Of a stretch of DNA of 64,000 nucleotides, positions 16,364 to 25,360 are shown piece after piece. Below the pieces are notes generated by a model that saw nothing but the letters and a program-made list of their open reading frames with translations, searched no databases and had not been told where the DNA came from. Origin of the DNA: Companilactobacillus sp. (GTDB lineage Bacteria; Bacillota; Bacilli; Lactobacillales; Lactobacillaceae). The translations under genes were made by a program, and so were the position numbers. Where the stretch lies: contig NZ_JAKVLR010000001.1 of the NCBI RefSeq assembly GCF_022484265.1, positions 1,798,001-1,862,000 on the forward strand. The letters are read 5' to 3'. Position 1 is the stretch's first letter, and the number at the start of each line of letters is the position of its first letter.

Positions 16364-17134
16364 ATGTATAAAACTGAACGTTTAGGAAACATAATGGATA
16401 TTTTAAACCAGAAAAAAGTCGTCAATATGAGAACGTTAGAGAATCTGACTTTTGAGAGTCGTTCAACTTTAAGGAGAGATCTGATTGTCCTTGAAGGAGA
16501 GCATAAAATAAGAAGAAAATTTGGACAGGTCGAATTAGTAAATGGAAATAATATGGAATTCGGCTATCATACACGATCAAGTGAAAATAAAAATTCTAAG
16601 AAAATAATTGCTGAACTTGCTTCTGATTTTATTGGAAACAATCAAGCATTGATTATTGATTCAAGTACAACCGCAGCATATTTAGAACCGTATTTAAATG
16701 AGAAGAATAACCTAATAGTCATTACGAATGGCTTACAGCTAGCAATGAAGATTAATTCTAATCCTGAAATTAAGACTTACATTGCTGGTGGCAAATTGCG
16801 CCCATTTTCAGGCTCAATCGTAGGAGATACTGCGCGAGAGTTCTTAGGAGATTTTCATGCGGATACAGCATTTATTTCTTGTGAGGGAATAAATGCAGAT
16901 GGAGTATATATGGCTAGTGATGAACAGACTGCAATTAAAAAACAGATGATAAATCAAGCCGAACATGTCATTTTGCTCTGTGACCATACGAAGATTAATA
17001 AGTCTGATTATTATCGGATGTGCGATCATACATCTATAGATATGATTATTACTGACGTGAAACCAACGGATGCATTTGTTCAAAGCATGGAGCAGACGGG
17101 CGTTGAGGTTGTCTATGAAAATGAACAGATTTAA
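16364..17134 (+). CDS. DeoR-family regulator of the fucose locus
   Basis: 256 residues from the ATG at 16364 (MYKTERLGNIMD); the longer frame from 16313 would run through the operator repeats. The N-terminal winged helix is typical of DeoR (ILNQKKVVNMRTLENLTFESRSTLRRDLIVLE in outline, residues ~8-45). The C-terminal sugar-phosphate sensor domain (DeoRC) contains IDSSTTAAYL, ITNGLQLAM and SCEGIN. It most likely senses fuculose-1-phosphate or a related ester and represses the flanking aldolase gene and fucI operon. It lies between the divergent aldolase and fucI. Confidence 0.85.
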   Translation: MYKTERLGNIMDILNQKKVVNMRTLENLTFESRSTLRRDLIVLEGEHKIRRKFGQVELVNGNNMEFGYHTRSSENKNSKKIIAELASDFIGNNQALIIDSSTTAAYLEPYLNEKNNLIVITNGLQLAMKINSNPEIKTYIAGGKLRPFSGSIVGDTAREFLGDFHADTAFISCEGINADGVYMASDEQTAIKKQMINQAEHVILLCDHTKINKSDYYRMCDHTSIDMIITDVKPTDAFVQSMEQTGVEVVYENEQI

Positions 17135-17206
17135 ACAAAATGTGAATTAGTTGCATGCTCATTTGTGAATAATGTTCAAAAGATTTGGATTCTGTTGCCT
17201 TCCAAA

Positions 17207-17220
17207 TGTAAGCGTTTTAT
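17207..17220 (+). promoter_or_regulatory. cre-like site upstream of fucI
   Basis: TGTAAGCGTTTTAT fits cre at 12 of 14 positions, about 49 bases before the fucI start codon. This suggests glucose repression of the fucose operon. Confidence 0.45.
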
Positions 17221-17268
17221 AGTTTTGATTGTAGATAAAGAACGTGAATAAAATTTGGAGGGTTTACA

Positions 17269-19056
17269 ATGTTAAAAACAGAATTTCCTAAATTAGCTAT
17301 TCGTCCTACAATCGATGGTCGTAGACGTGGTATTCGTGAATCACTTGAAGAGCAGACAATGCAAATGGCAAAATCTGCTGCTGCTTTAATTGAAAGTACA
17401 TTGAAATATCCAGATGGAACTCCAGTTAAAACAGTTATTGCTGACACAACAATCGGTGGTGTTCATGAAGCAGCAATGGCTAAGGAAAAATTCGATAAAG
17501 AAAATGTTTGTGGTACTTTAACAGTTACACCTTGCTGGTGCTATGGTAGTGAAACTATGGACATGACGCCAGATATGCCACATGCCATTTGGGGATTTAA
17601 CGGAACAGAACGTCCAGGGGCTGTATATCTAGCAGCTGTCCTAGCAGCACATACTCAAAAAGGAATTCCTGCATTTGGTATTTATGGAAAAGATGTTCAA
17701 GATGCTGATGACACAACAATTCCGGCAGACGTTGAAGAAAAAATTATTCGCTATGCAAAAGCAGCATTTGCTGTAGGAATCATGCACAACAAAGCTTATC
17801 TATCAATTGGTAATGTTGCCATGGGTATTGGTGGATCAATGGTTGATGCAGACTTCTTCCAAGAATACTTAGGTATGCGTAATGAATATGTTGATATGTC
17901 AGAAATTATTCGTCGTTGGGATGAAAAGATTTATGACGAAAAGGAATTTGAAAAAGCACTTGCTTGGGCTAAAGAATATACACCAGTTGGAACAGATGTA
18001 TATAACGATGATGATCCAAACAAGTTTACAGATGAAGAAAAAGAAGCTCAATTAGAAAAATGCGTCAAGATGTATATGATCGCTAAAGATTTGATGGATG
18101 GTAACACAACACTTGAAGAACTTGGGTTCAAAGAAGAATCTGAAGGACATTATGCTATTGCTGCCGGATTCCAAGGACAACGTCAATGGACAGATCACTT
18201 CCCTAATGGTGATTACATGGAAACAATGATGAATTCTCAATATGATTGGAACGGAATTCATGCACCACACGTATTTGCTACTGAAAACGACAGTTTGAAT
18301 GGTGCTTCTATGTTGTTCAACTACTTGTTAACAAATACACCACAAATTTTTGCCGATGTTCGTACATTCTGGAGTCCAGAAGCAATTGAAAGAGTTTCAG
18401 GAACAAAACTTGAGGGACTTGCTAAGAATGGTTTCTTACATCTTTCAAATTCAGGTGCACAAACACTTGATGCAACTGGTGAAGAAAAGATTGACGGTAA
18501 ACCAGCAATCAAACCATTCTATGAACTTGAAGAAGATGAAGCAAAAGCTAACTTGAAAAATACTCGTTGGGTACCAGCTAATATTGGCTACTTCCGTGGT
18601 GGTGGTTTCTCAAGTAATTATGTAACTAAAGGTGGACCTGAAGGTATGCCTGTAACAATGTCACGTATCAACTTAGTTAAGGGTGTTGGCCCAGAACTAC
18701 AAATTGCTGAAGGGTATGCAATTGATTTGCCAGAAAATGTATTCAACGTAGTTAACGATCGTACAGATCCAGGTTGGCCATCAACATTCTTCGCACCAAC
18801 ATTAACAGGTAAGGGTGCATTTAAGTCAGTTTATGACGTAATGAATAACTGGGGTGCAAATCATGGTGCTATCAGTTACGGACATATTGGTGCAGACTTA
18901 ATCACATTGGCTTCAGTACTACGTATCCCTGTAAATATGCATAACGTTGATGAAGATAAAATCTTCAGACCTCGTTCATGGGCTTCATTAGGAACGGAGA
19001 ACCTTGAAGCTGCTGATTTCAACGCATGTAAGACATTTGGTCCACTATACGACTAA
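17269..19056 (+). CDS. fucI: L-fucose isomerase
   Basis: 595 residues, the usual length of FucI. It converts L-fucose to L-fuculose, and D-arabinose to D-ribulose, in the cytoplasm with Mn2+. The sequence follows E. coli FucI closely: IRPTIDGRRRGIRESLEEQT at the N-terminus, TVTPCWCYGSETMDM, WGFNGTERPGAVYLAAVLAA, GIPAFGIYGKDVQDADDT, IAAGFQGQR, ATENDSLNG, VFADVRTFWSPEAIERV in outline, and MANWGANHG-like NNWGANHGAISYGHIGAD near the end. The family's metal ligands Glu and Asp fall in these motifs. It starts at ATG 17269 behind TTGGAGGG. It is the first gene of the operon fucI-kinase-permease-fucU. Confidence 0.97.
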   Translation: MLKTEFPKLAIRPTIDGRRRGIRESLEEQTMQMAKSAAALIESTLKYPDGTPVKTVIADTTIGGVHEAAMAKEKFDKENVCGTLTVTPCWCYGSETMDMTPDMPHAIWGFNGTERPGAVYLAAVLAAHTQKGIPAFGIYGKDVQDADDTTIPADVEEKIIRYAKAAFAVGIMHNKAYLSIGNVAMGIGGSMVDADFFQEYLGMRNEYVDMSEIIRRWDEKIYDEKEFEKALAWAKEYTPVGTDVYNDDDPNKFTDEEKEAQLEKCVKMYMIAKDLMDGNTTLEELGFKEESEGHYAIAAGFQGQRQWTDHFPNGDYMETMMNSQYDWNGIHAPHVFATENDSLNGASMLFNYLLTNTPQIFADVRTFWSPEAIERVSGTKLEGLAKNGFLHLSNSGAQTLDATGEEKIDGKPAIKPFYELEEDEAKANLKNTRWVPANIGYFRGGGFSSNYVTKGGPEGMPVTMSRINLVKGVGPELQIAEGYAIDLPENVFNVVNDRTDPGWPSTFFAPTLTGKGAFKSVYDVMNNWGANHGAISYGHIGADLITLASVLRIPVNMHNVDEDKIFRPRSWASLGTENLEAADFNACKTFGPLYD

Positions 19057-19079
19057 TTAAAGAATGGGATGTGTATCTA

Positions 19080-20582
19080 ATGAAACATAATGTGATTGCA
19101 GTTGATTTGGGTGCAAGTTCAGGAAGGATTATTTCTTCAACACTGGAAGATGAAAAATTGGAACTTAAGGAACAATTCCGTTTTTCTAACCAGCCCATAA
19201 ATATTACAAATTCACTTTATTGGGATTATTTGAAAATATTCCAAGAAATCAAATACGGATTAGCAATTGCTCAACGTGATTTGGAAAAAATCCAGAGCCT
19301 AAGTGTAGACACTTGGGGTGTTGATTATGGATTTGTAGGGCATGACGGGAATTTATTAGCTACTCCTCATAGCTATCGTGATACTCGCGTGAAAAAGTAT
19401 GAAGATGATCTTCATGAAATATCAACTCCACGGGAAATGTTCAATGAAACTGGAGTTCAACCTAGTTTAATCAATTCAAATTATCAGTTATTTGCAGATA
19501 TGAAACTTCATCCATATCTTCAAGATGAAATATCACATATTATGTTCATGCCAAACTTAGTTGAATATTTCTTCAGCGGAAAGGTCTCAAATGAATTTAC
19601 GATTGCTTCAACAAGCGGTTTATTGGATGGAAAGAGTCGTGAACTCAGTACCGAGACATTAGATCAATTAGGTTTAAAGAAAGAATGGTTTGGTGATATT
19701 TCAAAAGGTGGAAAAGTGCTTGGCAATATTTTGCCAGCCATCGCCACTGAAATGCATCTTGATCCAGATATCCAAATCATTAACGGTATTGGACACGATA
19801 CTGGTGCCGCAGTTTACTCACTACCAATGAAAAAAGATGAGGCTAAGAATTCAGCCTTCATTAGTTGTGGGACTTGGTCAATAGTTGGTCAACAGACTGA
19901 TGAACCAGTGATAACATCAGATGCTTATGAAGCAGGTTTAACAAATGAAGGTTGTATAGATGGAAGCAACCGTCTTTTGAAAAACATCACAGGCCTTTGG
20001 ATTGTTCAAGAATTACAAAAAGAATGGTCGTTCAAAGGTGAAATGGTCGAATTTGGAGAGATGGTCAAAGAAGCTGAACAAGCTAACCATATTGGTAGTT
20101 ACATCAATCCTAATGCAGCATGTTTTTCTGAACCTAGTGATATGGAAGAAAGAATCATTGAGTTTTTAAAACAAACAAATCAAACTTTGCCTGAGACTCG
20201 TGGCGAGTTGCTATTAATTGTTTTTGAAAGTTTAGCACTAAGTTATCATCAAACAATTGTTGAATTAGAGAAGGCTACAAATGAATCAATCGATACAATT
20301 TATATGTTTGGAGGGGGAACGAAGAACAGCTTACTCGTACAATTGACAGCCAATTTCTGTCAAACGAATGTTGTTATCGGACCGACTGAAGCTAGTGTTC
20401 TTGGAAATGTTCTTTCACAATATAAAACATTGGGATTAATTAAGAATGAAGATGATCGTATCAACATTTTGAATAATTCCTTTGAGAGCAAATGTGTAAC
20501 CCCACAAAATCTTAATTCAATTAATTTAGATGAAAGAACTAGAGATTTTGAAAATATACTTCATAACTATGAAGTGGAATAG
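19080..20582 (+). CDS. FGGY kinase of rhamnulokinase type, probable L-fuculokinase
   Basis: 500 residues from the ATG at 19080, with GGGATG upstream; an in-frame GTG lies nine bases earlier. The sequence is of the RhaB branch of FGGY kinases rather than E. coli FucK: AVDLGASSGRII (phosphate-1 loop), VDTWGVDYGFVG, SYRDTR, GIGHDTGAAV, SCGTWSIVGQQT, NITGLWIVQELQ and MFGGGTKNSLL (ATP site). It lies 23 bases after fucI and nine or more bases before the permease. The predicted reaction is ATP-dependent phosphorylation of L-fuculose at O-1. Rhamnulose is the alternative substrate, but no rhamnose isomerase is present. Confidence 0.8.
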   Translation: MKHNVIAVDLGASSGRIISSTLEDEKLELKEQFRFSNQPINITNSLYWDYLKIFQEIKYGLAIAQRDLEKIQSLSVDTWGVDYGFVGHDGNLLATPHSYRDTRVKKYEDDLHEISTPREMFNETGVQPSLINSNYQLFADMKLHPYLQDEISHIMFMPNLVEYFFSGKVSNEFTIASTSGLLDGKSRELSTETLDQLGLKKEWFGDISKGGKVLGNILPAIATEMHLDPDIQIINGIGHDTGAAVYSLPMKKDEAKNSAFISCGTWSIVGQQTDEPVITSDAYEAGLTNEGCIDGSNRLLKNITGLWIVQELQKEWSFKGEMVEFGEMVKEAEQANHIGSYINPNAACFSEPSDMEERIIEFLKQTNQTLPETRGELLLIVFESLALSYHQTIVELEKATNESIDTIYMFGGGTKNSLLVQLTANFCQTNVVIGPTEASVLGNVLSQYKTLGLIKNEDDRINILNNSFESKCVTPQNLNSINLDERTRDFENILHNYEVE

Positions 20583-20596
20583 TGGAGGTTACGAAT

Positions 20597-21961
20597 GTGG
20601 AAATTAACGAACAAGAAACTACAAAAGTTGATCAGAAACCGAAAACAGCGCCAATAGTTTATATCTTTGCAATTCTGGGTGGATTTGCTGGATTACTCTA
20701 TGGTTACGATTCAGGTGCGATTTCATTGGCACTCCCTTCAATGACGCCAGAATTCGGTTTAAATGCCACTACAAAAGGATTGGTTGTAAGTTTCCTATTG
20801 TTTGGTGCCTTGCCGGCCATTGTAGTGTTTACAGGATTAGAGAAAAAGATTGAAAGACGTAACGTCCTAATTATTGGTGGTCTTGTGTTTATCGTCGGAA
20901 GTTTGTTATCGGCGTTTGCCACATCAACTGCTTATATAATGGCTGCTAGATTTATTTTAGGTATTGCAGCTGGTATCGCCAATATGTATGGATTAATTTA
21001 TCTATCAGAATTAGCTCCAAAGCACATTCGTGGATTGATGTCTTCTCTGTACCAGTTGAGTGTTAACGTTGGTATCCTTATCGCATACGGCGTTGGTGCA
21101 TACAACTTGGCAAATAATGATTGGAGATGGACATTAGGACTTGGAGTTGTTCCTGCAGCTATTTTTACAATTGGTATGTTCTGCAGTCCTCAAAGTCCAC
21201 GTTGGCTGATTAGAGATAAGCAAGTTGATAAAGCAAGAAAGATTTTGAAAAAAGTTCGTGTATCCAATACTGAGGTTGAAACAGAAATCTCAGATATTCA
21301 AAACAGTTTGAAAACCAAAGAAGCTGGATTGGGTGAACTATTTGGTACATTTAGACCTGTTCTAATGTTGTTATTCGTTCTAACGATTTTCCAAGTATTT
21401 ACCGGAATTAATGTGGCGGTTTATTATGCACCTGAAATATTCCATAATTTAGGATTAGCAAATGCCGCAATTATTGCTGACTTCGGTGTCGGTGGTGCAT
21501 TGGTTATTTCAACATTAGTTTCATTACCATTTATTGATCGCTTGGGTCGTAAAAAATTACTTGAGATTAGTCTTGGAGGACAAGTTCTACCAGCCATTGC
21601 CCTATGTATTTGGTCAAGTAACGCAACCGTTGCGGTTATCTCGATTTTCCTATACGTATTTATGTTTGGATTTGGACTCGGTCCAGTATTCTGGTCATAT
21701 GTTCCAGAAATTTTACCTCTTAAAGCAAGAGCTTTGGGAATGGGTGTTATTACCTTTACGCAATACTTACTCAACGCAATCTTTTCATTGATTTTCCCAA
21801 TTGTACTTGAAGCAATTGGAATCAATATATTCTATTTCTTCGCTGCACTTTCTGCCTTTGCAGTTTGGTACATTCATAAATATGTTCTAGAAACAAAAGG
21901 TAAATCACTTGAAGATATTGAATCTTATTGGGAAACAAAAGGAGAAAAGACAAATGCTTAA
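20597..21961 (+). CDS. MFS sugar-porter family permease, likely L-fucose importer
   Basis: 454 residues from GTG 20597, which has TGGAGGT at proper distance; a GTG at 20582 lacks one. Twelve hydrophobic segments and sugar-porter signatures are visible: GFAGLLYGYDSGAISLALPS in TM1, the DRLGRKK loop after TM8, PESPRWL-like CSPQSPRWLIRDK before the central loop, and QVFTGINVAVYYAP in TM7. It is related to XylE, GalP and AraE, not to FucP of the FHS family. It overlaps fucU by eight bases, so the two are translationally linked. The substrate is inferred from the operon. Confidence 0.85.
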   Translation: MEINEQETTKVDQKPKTAPIVYIFAILGGFAGLLYGYDSGAISLALPSMTPEFGLNATTKGLVVSFLLFGALPAIVVFTGLEKKIERRNVLIIGGLVFIVGSLLSAFATSTAYIMAARFILGIAAGIANMYGLIYLSELAPKHIRGLMSSLYQLSVNVGILIAYGVGAYNLANNDWRWTLGLGVVPAAIFTIGMFCSPQSPRWLIRDKQVDKARKILKKVRVSNTEVETEISDIQNSLKTKEAGLGELFGTFRPVLMLLFVLTIFQVFTGINVAVYYAPEIFHNLGLANAAIIADFGVGGALVISTLVSLPFIDRLGRKKLLEISLGGQVLPAIALCIWSSNATVAVISIFLYVFMFGFGLGPVFWSYVPEILPLKARALGMGVITFTQYLLNAIFSLIFPIVLEAIGINIFYFFAALSAFAVWYIHKYVLETKGKSLEDIESYWETKGEKTNA

Positions 21962-22382
21962 TAACATTCCAAAAGAATTATCACCTGAATTAGTTAAGTG
22001 TCTCATGGAGATGGGGCACGGAGATGAGATTTTGATTGCAGACGGTAATTATCCTGCAATGACCAACAGTCAACGAGTAATACGTGCTGATGGAATCGGA
22101 GTACCTGCTTTGTTAGAAGGTATCCTCCAATTGATGCCATTAGATTCATATTCTGATTACCAAGCAATATTAATGGAGACTGTTGAAGGAGATCCTAGAC
22201 CCACCATCTGGGATACCTACAAAAAGGATATTGAAAAAGCTTATCCAGGGTACAACATCAAAACAATTGAAAGACAAAACTTCTACAAGTACTCACGTGA
22301 TTGCTTTGCAATTATCCAATCTGGAGAAACTGCACTTTATGGGAACTTAATCCTTAAAAAAGGTGTTGTTATTCCAGAATAG
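21954..22382 (+). CDS. fucU: L-fucose mutarotase
   Basis: 142 residues of the RbsD/FucU family, which interconverts fucose anomers to feed the isomerase. The N-terminus (MLNNIPKELSPELVKCLMEM) and GHGDEILIADGNYPA contain the family's conserved His and Asp. ADGIGVPALLEGILQLMPLD, and Tyr in NFYKYSRDCFAII with GETALYGNLILKKGV at the end, are typical FucU. The ATG at 21954 follows AAAAGGAGAAA and overlaps the permease stop. It is the last gene of the operon and a terminator follows. Confidence 0.92.
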   Translation: MLNNIPKELSPELVKCLMEMGHGDEILIADGNYPAMTNSQRVIRADGIGVPALLEGILQLMPLDSYSDYQAILMETVEGDPRPTIWDTYKKDIEKAYPGYNIKTIERQNFYKYSRDCFAIIQSGETALYGNLILKKGVVIPE

Positions 22383-22482
22383 TATCTGAAATACCTCTTA
22401 TTAACGATGTAGCATTTCCCTGAACAAGAAATGTAATGTCAGTATCATATGTATTTATCCCCTAAATATGTATGTTCCCACC

Positions 22483-22517
22483 AAAAAGGTCCGTCACGAT
22501 TGTGACGGACCTTTTAA
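22483..22517 (+). terminator. Terminator of the fucose operon
   Basis: AAAAGGTCCGTCAC (22484-22497) pairs with GTGACGGACCTTTT (22502-22515), a perfect 14-pair stem. Confidence 0.9.
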
Positions 22518-22599
22518 GTTGAACTGTTTTATGAGAATCCAAAACAATTTTTAGACTAGCCATAATTTTTCGCGAACAAAAATTGCATTCCTTATTTAA

Positions 22600-22812
22600 A
22601 ATATATTTAGAGAATTTGACTTAACTCTATTTAGACGGAGGACGGTTATTGATGCCCGGCTCAGTAGTGGAGTGATTGTTTGCCGGCGATGACGGCGGCT
22701 TACAATCAAATTCAGCTTTGAGATTTTTTCGGGCTTTGAAAAAAGCTCAAAGTGAATTCACTACGTTCCAGACGAAAGGCAATCGATAACCGTCCGGAGT
22801 CGGCCCGCATAC
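22600..22812 (-). repeat. Structured intergenic repeat element, copy C
   Basis: Reverse orientation. P1 pairs 22640-22653 (GGACGGTTATTGAT) with 22783-22796; compared with copies A and B several base pairs have changed on both arms together. P2 (GTAGTG/CACTAC), P3 and P4 (GATTGT/ACAATC) are all kept. With the terminators at 22483 and 22854 it accounts for the gene-free stretch 22383-22887. Confidence 0.85.
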
Positions 22813-22853
22813 CGCCTATAAGAAAATTATGTCACGGCTCTCATACCACCACT

Positions 22854-22890
22854 AAAAAAGTCTGTCACGACAAGCGACAGACTTTTTTTA
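22854..22890 (-). terminator. Terminator of the first histidine phosphatase gene
   Basis: AAAAAAGTCTGTC (22854-22866) pairs with GACAGACTTTTTT (22876-22888). The stem touches the minus-strand stop codon. Confidence 0.8.
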
Positions 22891-23547
22891 ATTCAACATT
22901 TTATTATAGGTTGTCACTTTTCTCTCGCCATCGTCCACTTCCATAATGGTTAAACTGGAATTTCGTGGACTCACTGTGATGTCGAAATTGCCCGCATTGT
23001 AGCGGTCAGTGATCGAACGAATCGTTGTTCCGTGCGATACCAAAAGAATCTTATCACCATCTTTTGCGATGTCGTCAATTTGTTTGAAACCTTTGTTAAC
23101 ACGGTTCCAATACTCTTCCGCATTTTCTGCATCGTGGAATGGGTCGGCCTCTTTTAAGTAGTCCTTGCTCTTGTCCATTCCAACTTTAGTAACTAATTCG
23201 CCAAAGGTCTCGGCACCATGTGGTTGACCAACGATGAACCAAGTTTCGTGCGAATTGTTCCCCTCGAAGTAACCGTAGAATTCTTCACGGAAAGCTGGAA
23301 GTTTATGTGGCGTGATCTTGTCGTGGTTCTTATTTTCGTCGACGATGATCTTGCAAGTGTCGATTGCACGTCTGGCATCTGATGAAAAGGCAGCTGCAAA
23401 GTCCACGTCTTTAAGGGCTTCGGCTGCTTGATTTGCTACTTCAACACCATCAGGTGCTAGTGGCGAATCAGACCATCCTTGCATTTTGTCGTAACGATTA
23501 AACCAGGTCTTGCCATGTCGTACAAGGTAAACTTGATATTTTGTCAT
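22888..23547 (-). CDS. Histidine phosphatase family protein (PGM-like), copy 1
   Basis: 219 residues. The RHG motif at the N-terminus (YLVRHGKTWFN, catalytic His11), the second Arg (FSSDARRAIDT), the proton-donor Glu region (FREEFYGYFEGN) and the second catalytic His (LLVSHGTTI) are all present, so it should be an active phosphatase or mutase. The QGWSDSPL motif is common in lactobacillar cofactor-dependent PGM homologues of unknown substrate. It starts at ATG 23547 behind TAGGAGGAAA. The gene 73 bases upstream is a paralogue of equal length, so this is a tandem duplication. Confidence 0.85.
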   Translation of the reverse strand: MTKYQVYLVRHGKTWFNRYDKMQGWSDSPLAPDGVEVANQAAEALKDVDFAAAFSSDARRAIDTCKIIVDENKNHDKITPHKLPAFREEFYGYFEGNNSHETWFIVGQPHGAETFGELVTKVGMDKSKDYLKEADPFHDAENAEEYWNRVNKGFKQIDDIAKDGDKILLVSHGTTIRSITDRYNAGNFDITVSPRNSSLTIMEVDDGERKVTTYNKMLN

Positions 23548-23619
23548 GTTTTCCTCCTAAAATATTTAGAAAAATATTTATTAACTGTAATTATTATAGC
23601 AAATCAAACTTTTTAAAAA

Positions 23620-24273
23620 TTAGCCTAGTACCTTATTGTAAGTAGTCACAGAATTGACGCCGTCCTCGCGTTCAAGAATCGTCAAACTGGAATTCTTAGG
23701 CGTTTCAGTAACGGCTAATTCTGGTACGTGATACCTTAAAGCTAGAGAGTAGATTGTGGTGCTGTGCGAAACTAATAAGATCTTGTCGCCATCTTTTGCG
23801 ACCTGGTCTAATTTTTCAAAGCCACGATCCAATCTGCTCCAGAATTCTTCAGAATTTTCTGCATAGTCGAAGGGGTCAGCTTCCTTTAAGAAATTAAACG
23901 TTGAATCTAGACCGTATTTGTCGACGATGCCTAAATATGAAGGTGTGCCATGTTTTTGACCGGCTACGAGCCAAGTTTCATATGCGAAACGTCCTTCAAA
24001 TGATCCGTAGAATTGTTCACGGAATTCAGGGATTTGATGGTGATTTAGGTCGTTTTTGTTGGCATCCATGATGATGTTAGCTGTGTCGACTGCACGACCA
24101 GTATTCGTCGAGTAGGCTAGGTTAAAGTCAACGTCTTGAAGTGCTTTAGCAGCTGACTTTGCTACTTCGATCCCTTCTGGCAATAGTGGCGAGTCGCACC
24201 AGCCTTGCATCTTGTGTAATTTGTTAAAAAATGTTCGTCCATGTCGTACAAAGTAGATTTGATATTTTGTCAT
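23620..24273 (-). CDS. Histidine phosphatase family protein (PGM-like), copy 2
   Basis: 217 residues from the ATG at 24273 behind AAGGAGATT; a TTG six bases upstream lies inside the spacer. It is a paralogue of the 22888 product with YFVRHGRTFFN, GWCDSPLLPEG, YSTNTGRAVDT, FREQFYGSFEG and LLVSHSTTI. The second catalytic His is kept although the following Gly is Ser. The sequences have diverged clearly along their length, so the duplication is not recent. The substrate is unknown. Confidence 0.85.
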   Translation of the reverse strand: MTKYQIYFVRHGRTFFNKLHKMQGWCDSPLLPEGIEVAKSAAKALQDVDFNLAYSTNTGRAVDTANIIMDANKNDLNHHQIPEFREQFYGSFEGRFAYETWLVAGQKHGTPSYLGIVDKYGLDSTFNFLKEADPFDYAENSEEFWSRLDRGFEKLDQVAKDGDKILLVSHSTTIYSLALRYHVPELAVTETPKNSSLTILEREDGVNSVTTYNKVLG

Positions 24274-24358
24274 TGTCAATCTCCTTATCAGTATATTAAG
24301 TTTACTACATACAAGGGCAGTAGCGGAACCTGTAAAAGATATTGGCTGTAAGAAAACT

Positions 24359-24468
24359 CTAGATTTCTATTTAATGAAGTCACGTGGTAGAATTTATATA
24401 CCACTAAATAGGAACTAATCTAGCTGATATAAAAATAATATTCGGATTTTATAAATCATCTATATCAG
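24359..24468 (+). promoter_or_regulatory. Hairpin-rich leader of the folate operon
   Basis: Three nested inverted repeats form one structure: CTAGATT (24359-24365) with AATCTAG (24417-24423), CTATTTA (24367-24373) with TAAATAG (24405-24411), and GTGGTA (24384-24389) with TACCAC (24399-24404). A second hairpin pairs CTGATATA (24424-24431) with TATATCAG (24461-24468). It ends 29 bases before folB. It does not match the THF riboswitch as I know it. No U-tailed terminator is seen. Confidence 0.5.
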
Positions 24469-24497
24469 AATCGACTTTTTGAAAGGGGAAGCTGCAT

Positions 24498-24863
24498 TTG
24501 CTAAAAATAAAACTTAATGAGATGCAATTCCATGCTCACATCGGGGTTTACGAAGAGGAGCGCAAAATTGGCCAGGATGTCGTGATCAATATTACCTTGG
24601 TTGCTAAACAATACGATCCTCAGAAAATGTTGGAGGATAAATTAGAAAACACGATTAATTATGGTCCGATTTACCGTTCCGTAAAAGAAATTGTTTCACG
24701 TCCAGATATCAAGTTGATCGAAACGCTTGCAACGTTAATTTTGACTGATATTACTGAGTCTTATCGTAATCAATTGGACAATGTGATCGTTAGCGTCAAG
24801 AAGAAAAACCTACCTATTGATGGCATCATCGATAGTGCCGAAGTGGAAGTGTCGAATAAATAA
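24498..24863 (+). CDS. folB: Dihydroneopterin aldolase
   Basis: 121 residues, normal length. It cleaves 7,8-dihydroneopterin to 6-hydroxymethyl-dihydropterin and glycolaldehyde in folate synthesis. Family motifs are MQFHAHIGVYEEER (with the Glu that anchors the pterin), INYGPIYRSVKEIV, LIETLATLIL and VSVKKKNLPIDGIIDSAEVEV, which holds the catalytic Lys. It starts at TTG 24498 with GAAAGGGGAA upstream. Its stop overlaps the folK start by one base. It is the first gene of the folate operon. Confidence 0.95.
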   Translation: MLKIKLNEMQFHAHIGVYEEERKIGQDVVINITLVAKQYDPQKMLEDKLENTINYGPIYRSVKEIVSRPDIKLIETLATLILTDITESYRNQLDNVIVSVKKKNLPIDGIIDSAEVEVSNK

Positions 24864-25348
24864 TGCCAGAAACCATTGCTTATGTAGGTATTGGCAGCAA
24901 CTTGGGGAAATCAGAAGATATTGTTGCTAATGCAATTGCTGATCTGAAAAAGCTGCCAGGAATAAATGAGGTTGTCAGTTCATCTTATTATTTGACCGAT
25001 CCCGTCGGGGGCGTTGAACAGGACCAATTTATCAATGCGGTCATGCGCGTCAAGACTACCTTAGACGCTGAAGAATTGCTGAAGGTTTTAAACCAGCTAG
25101 AGAAAAAGTACAAACGTGTTCGAACTATCCGCTGGGGTCCGCGGACGCTTGATCTAGATATTGAGCTGTTCGGCAATCAAACGATCCATTCAAATGACCT
25201 GACAGTACCTCATCAAGAGATGTTTAACCGACTTTTTGTATTAGTGCCGCTACTGGAGATTATCGAACCTGATAATCCATATATAGAATCTATAAATAAA
25301 GCGGTCGAAACATTAGCGGGAAGCCAATACATCCAAAAAATTAATTAA
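24863..25348 (+). CDS. folK: HPPK, 6-hydroxymethyl-dihydropterin pyrophosphokinase
   Basis: 161 residues. It transfers pyrophosphate from ATP to 6-hydroxymethyl-7,8-dihydropterin. The HPPK signatures are clear: YVGIGSNLG at the N-terminus, YYLTDPVGGVEQDQFINAV, and RTIRWGPRTLDLDIELFG with the two metal-binding Asp residues. VPHQEMFNRLFVLVPLLEI closes the family pattern. It is translationally coupled to folB and lies 12 bases before folE. Confidence 0.96.
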   Translation: MPETIAYVGIGSNLGKSEDIVANAIADLKKLPGINEVVSSSYYLTDPVGGVEQDQFINAVMRVKTTLDAEELLKVLNQLEKKYKRVRTIRWGPRTLDLDIELFGNQTIHSNDLTVPHQEMFNRLFVLVPLLEIIEPDNPYIESINKAVETLAGSQYIQKIN

Positions 25349-25360
25349 GGAAGCACAATT

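Noticed and set aside
15392..22382. Rhamnose catabolic operon
   Set aside because: The kinase is RhaB-like, but the isomerase is unmistakably FucI and fucU is present, and no rhaA or rhaM is seen.
24359..24468. THF riboswitch upstream of folB
   Set aside because: The hairpins do not contain the conserved THF-I sequence blocks as I recall them, so I report only an unassigned leader.
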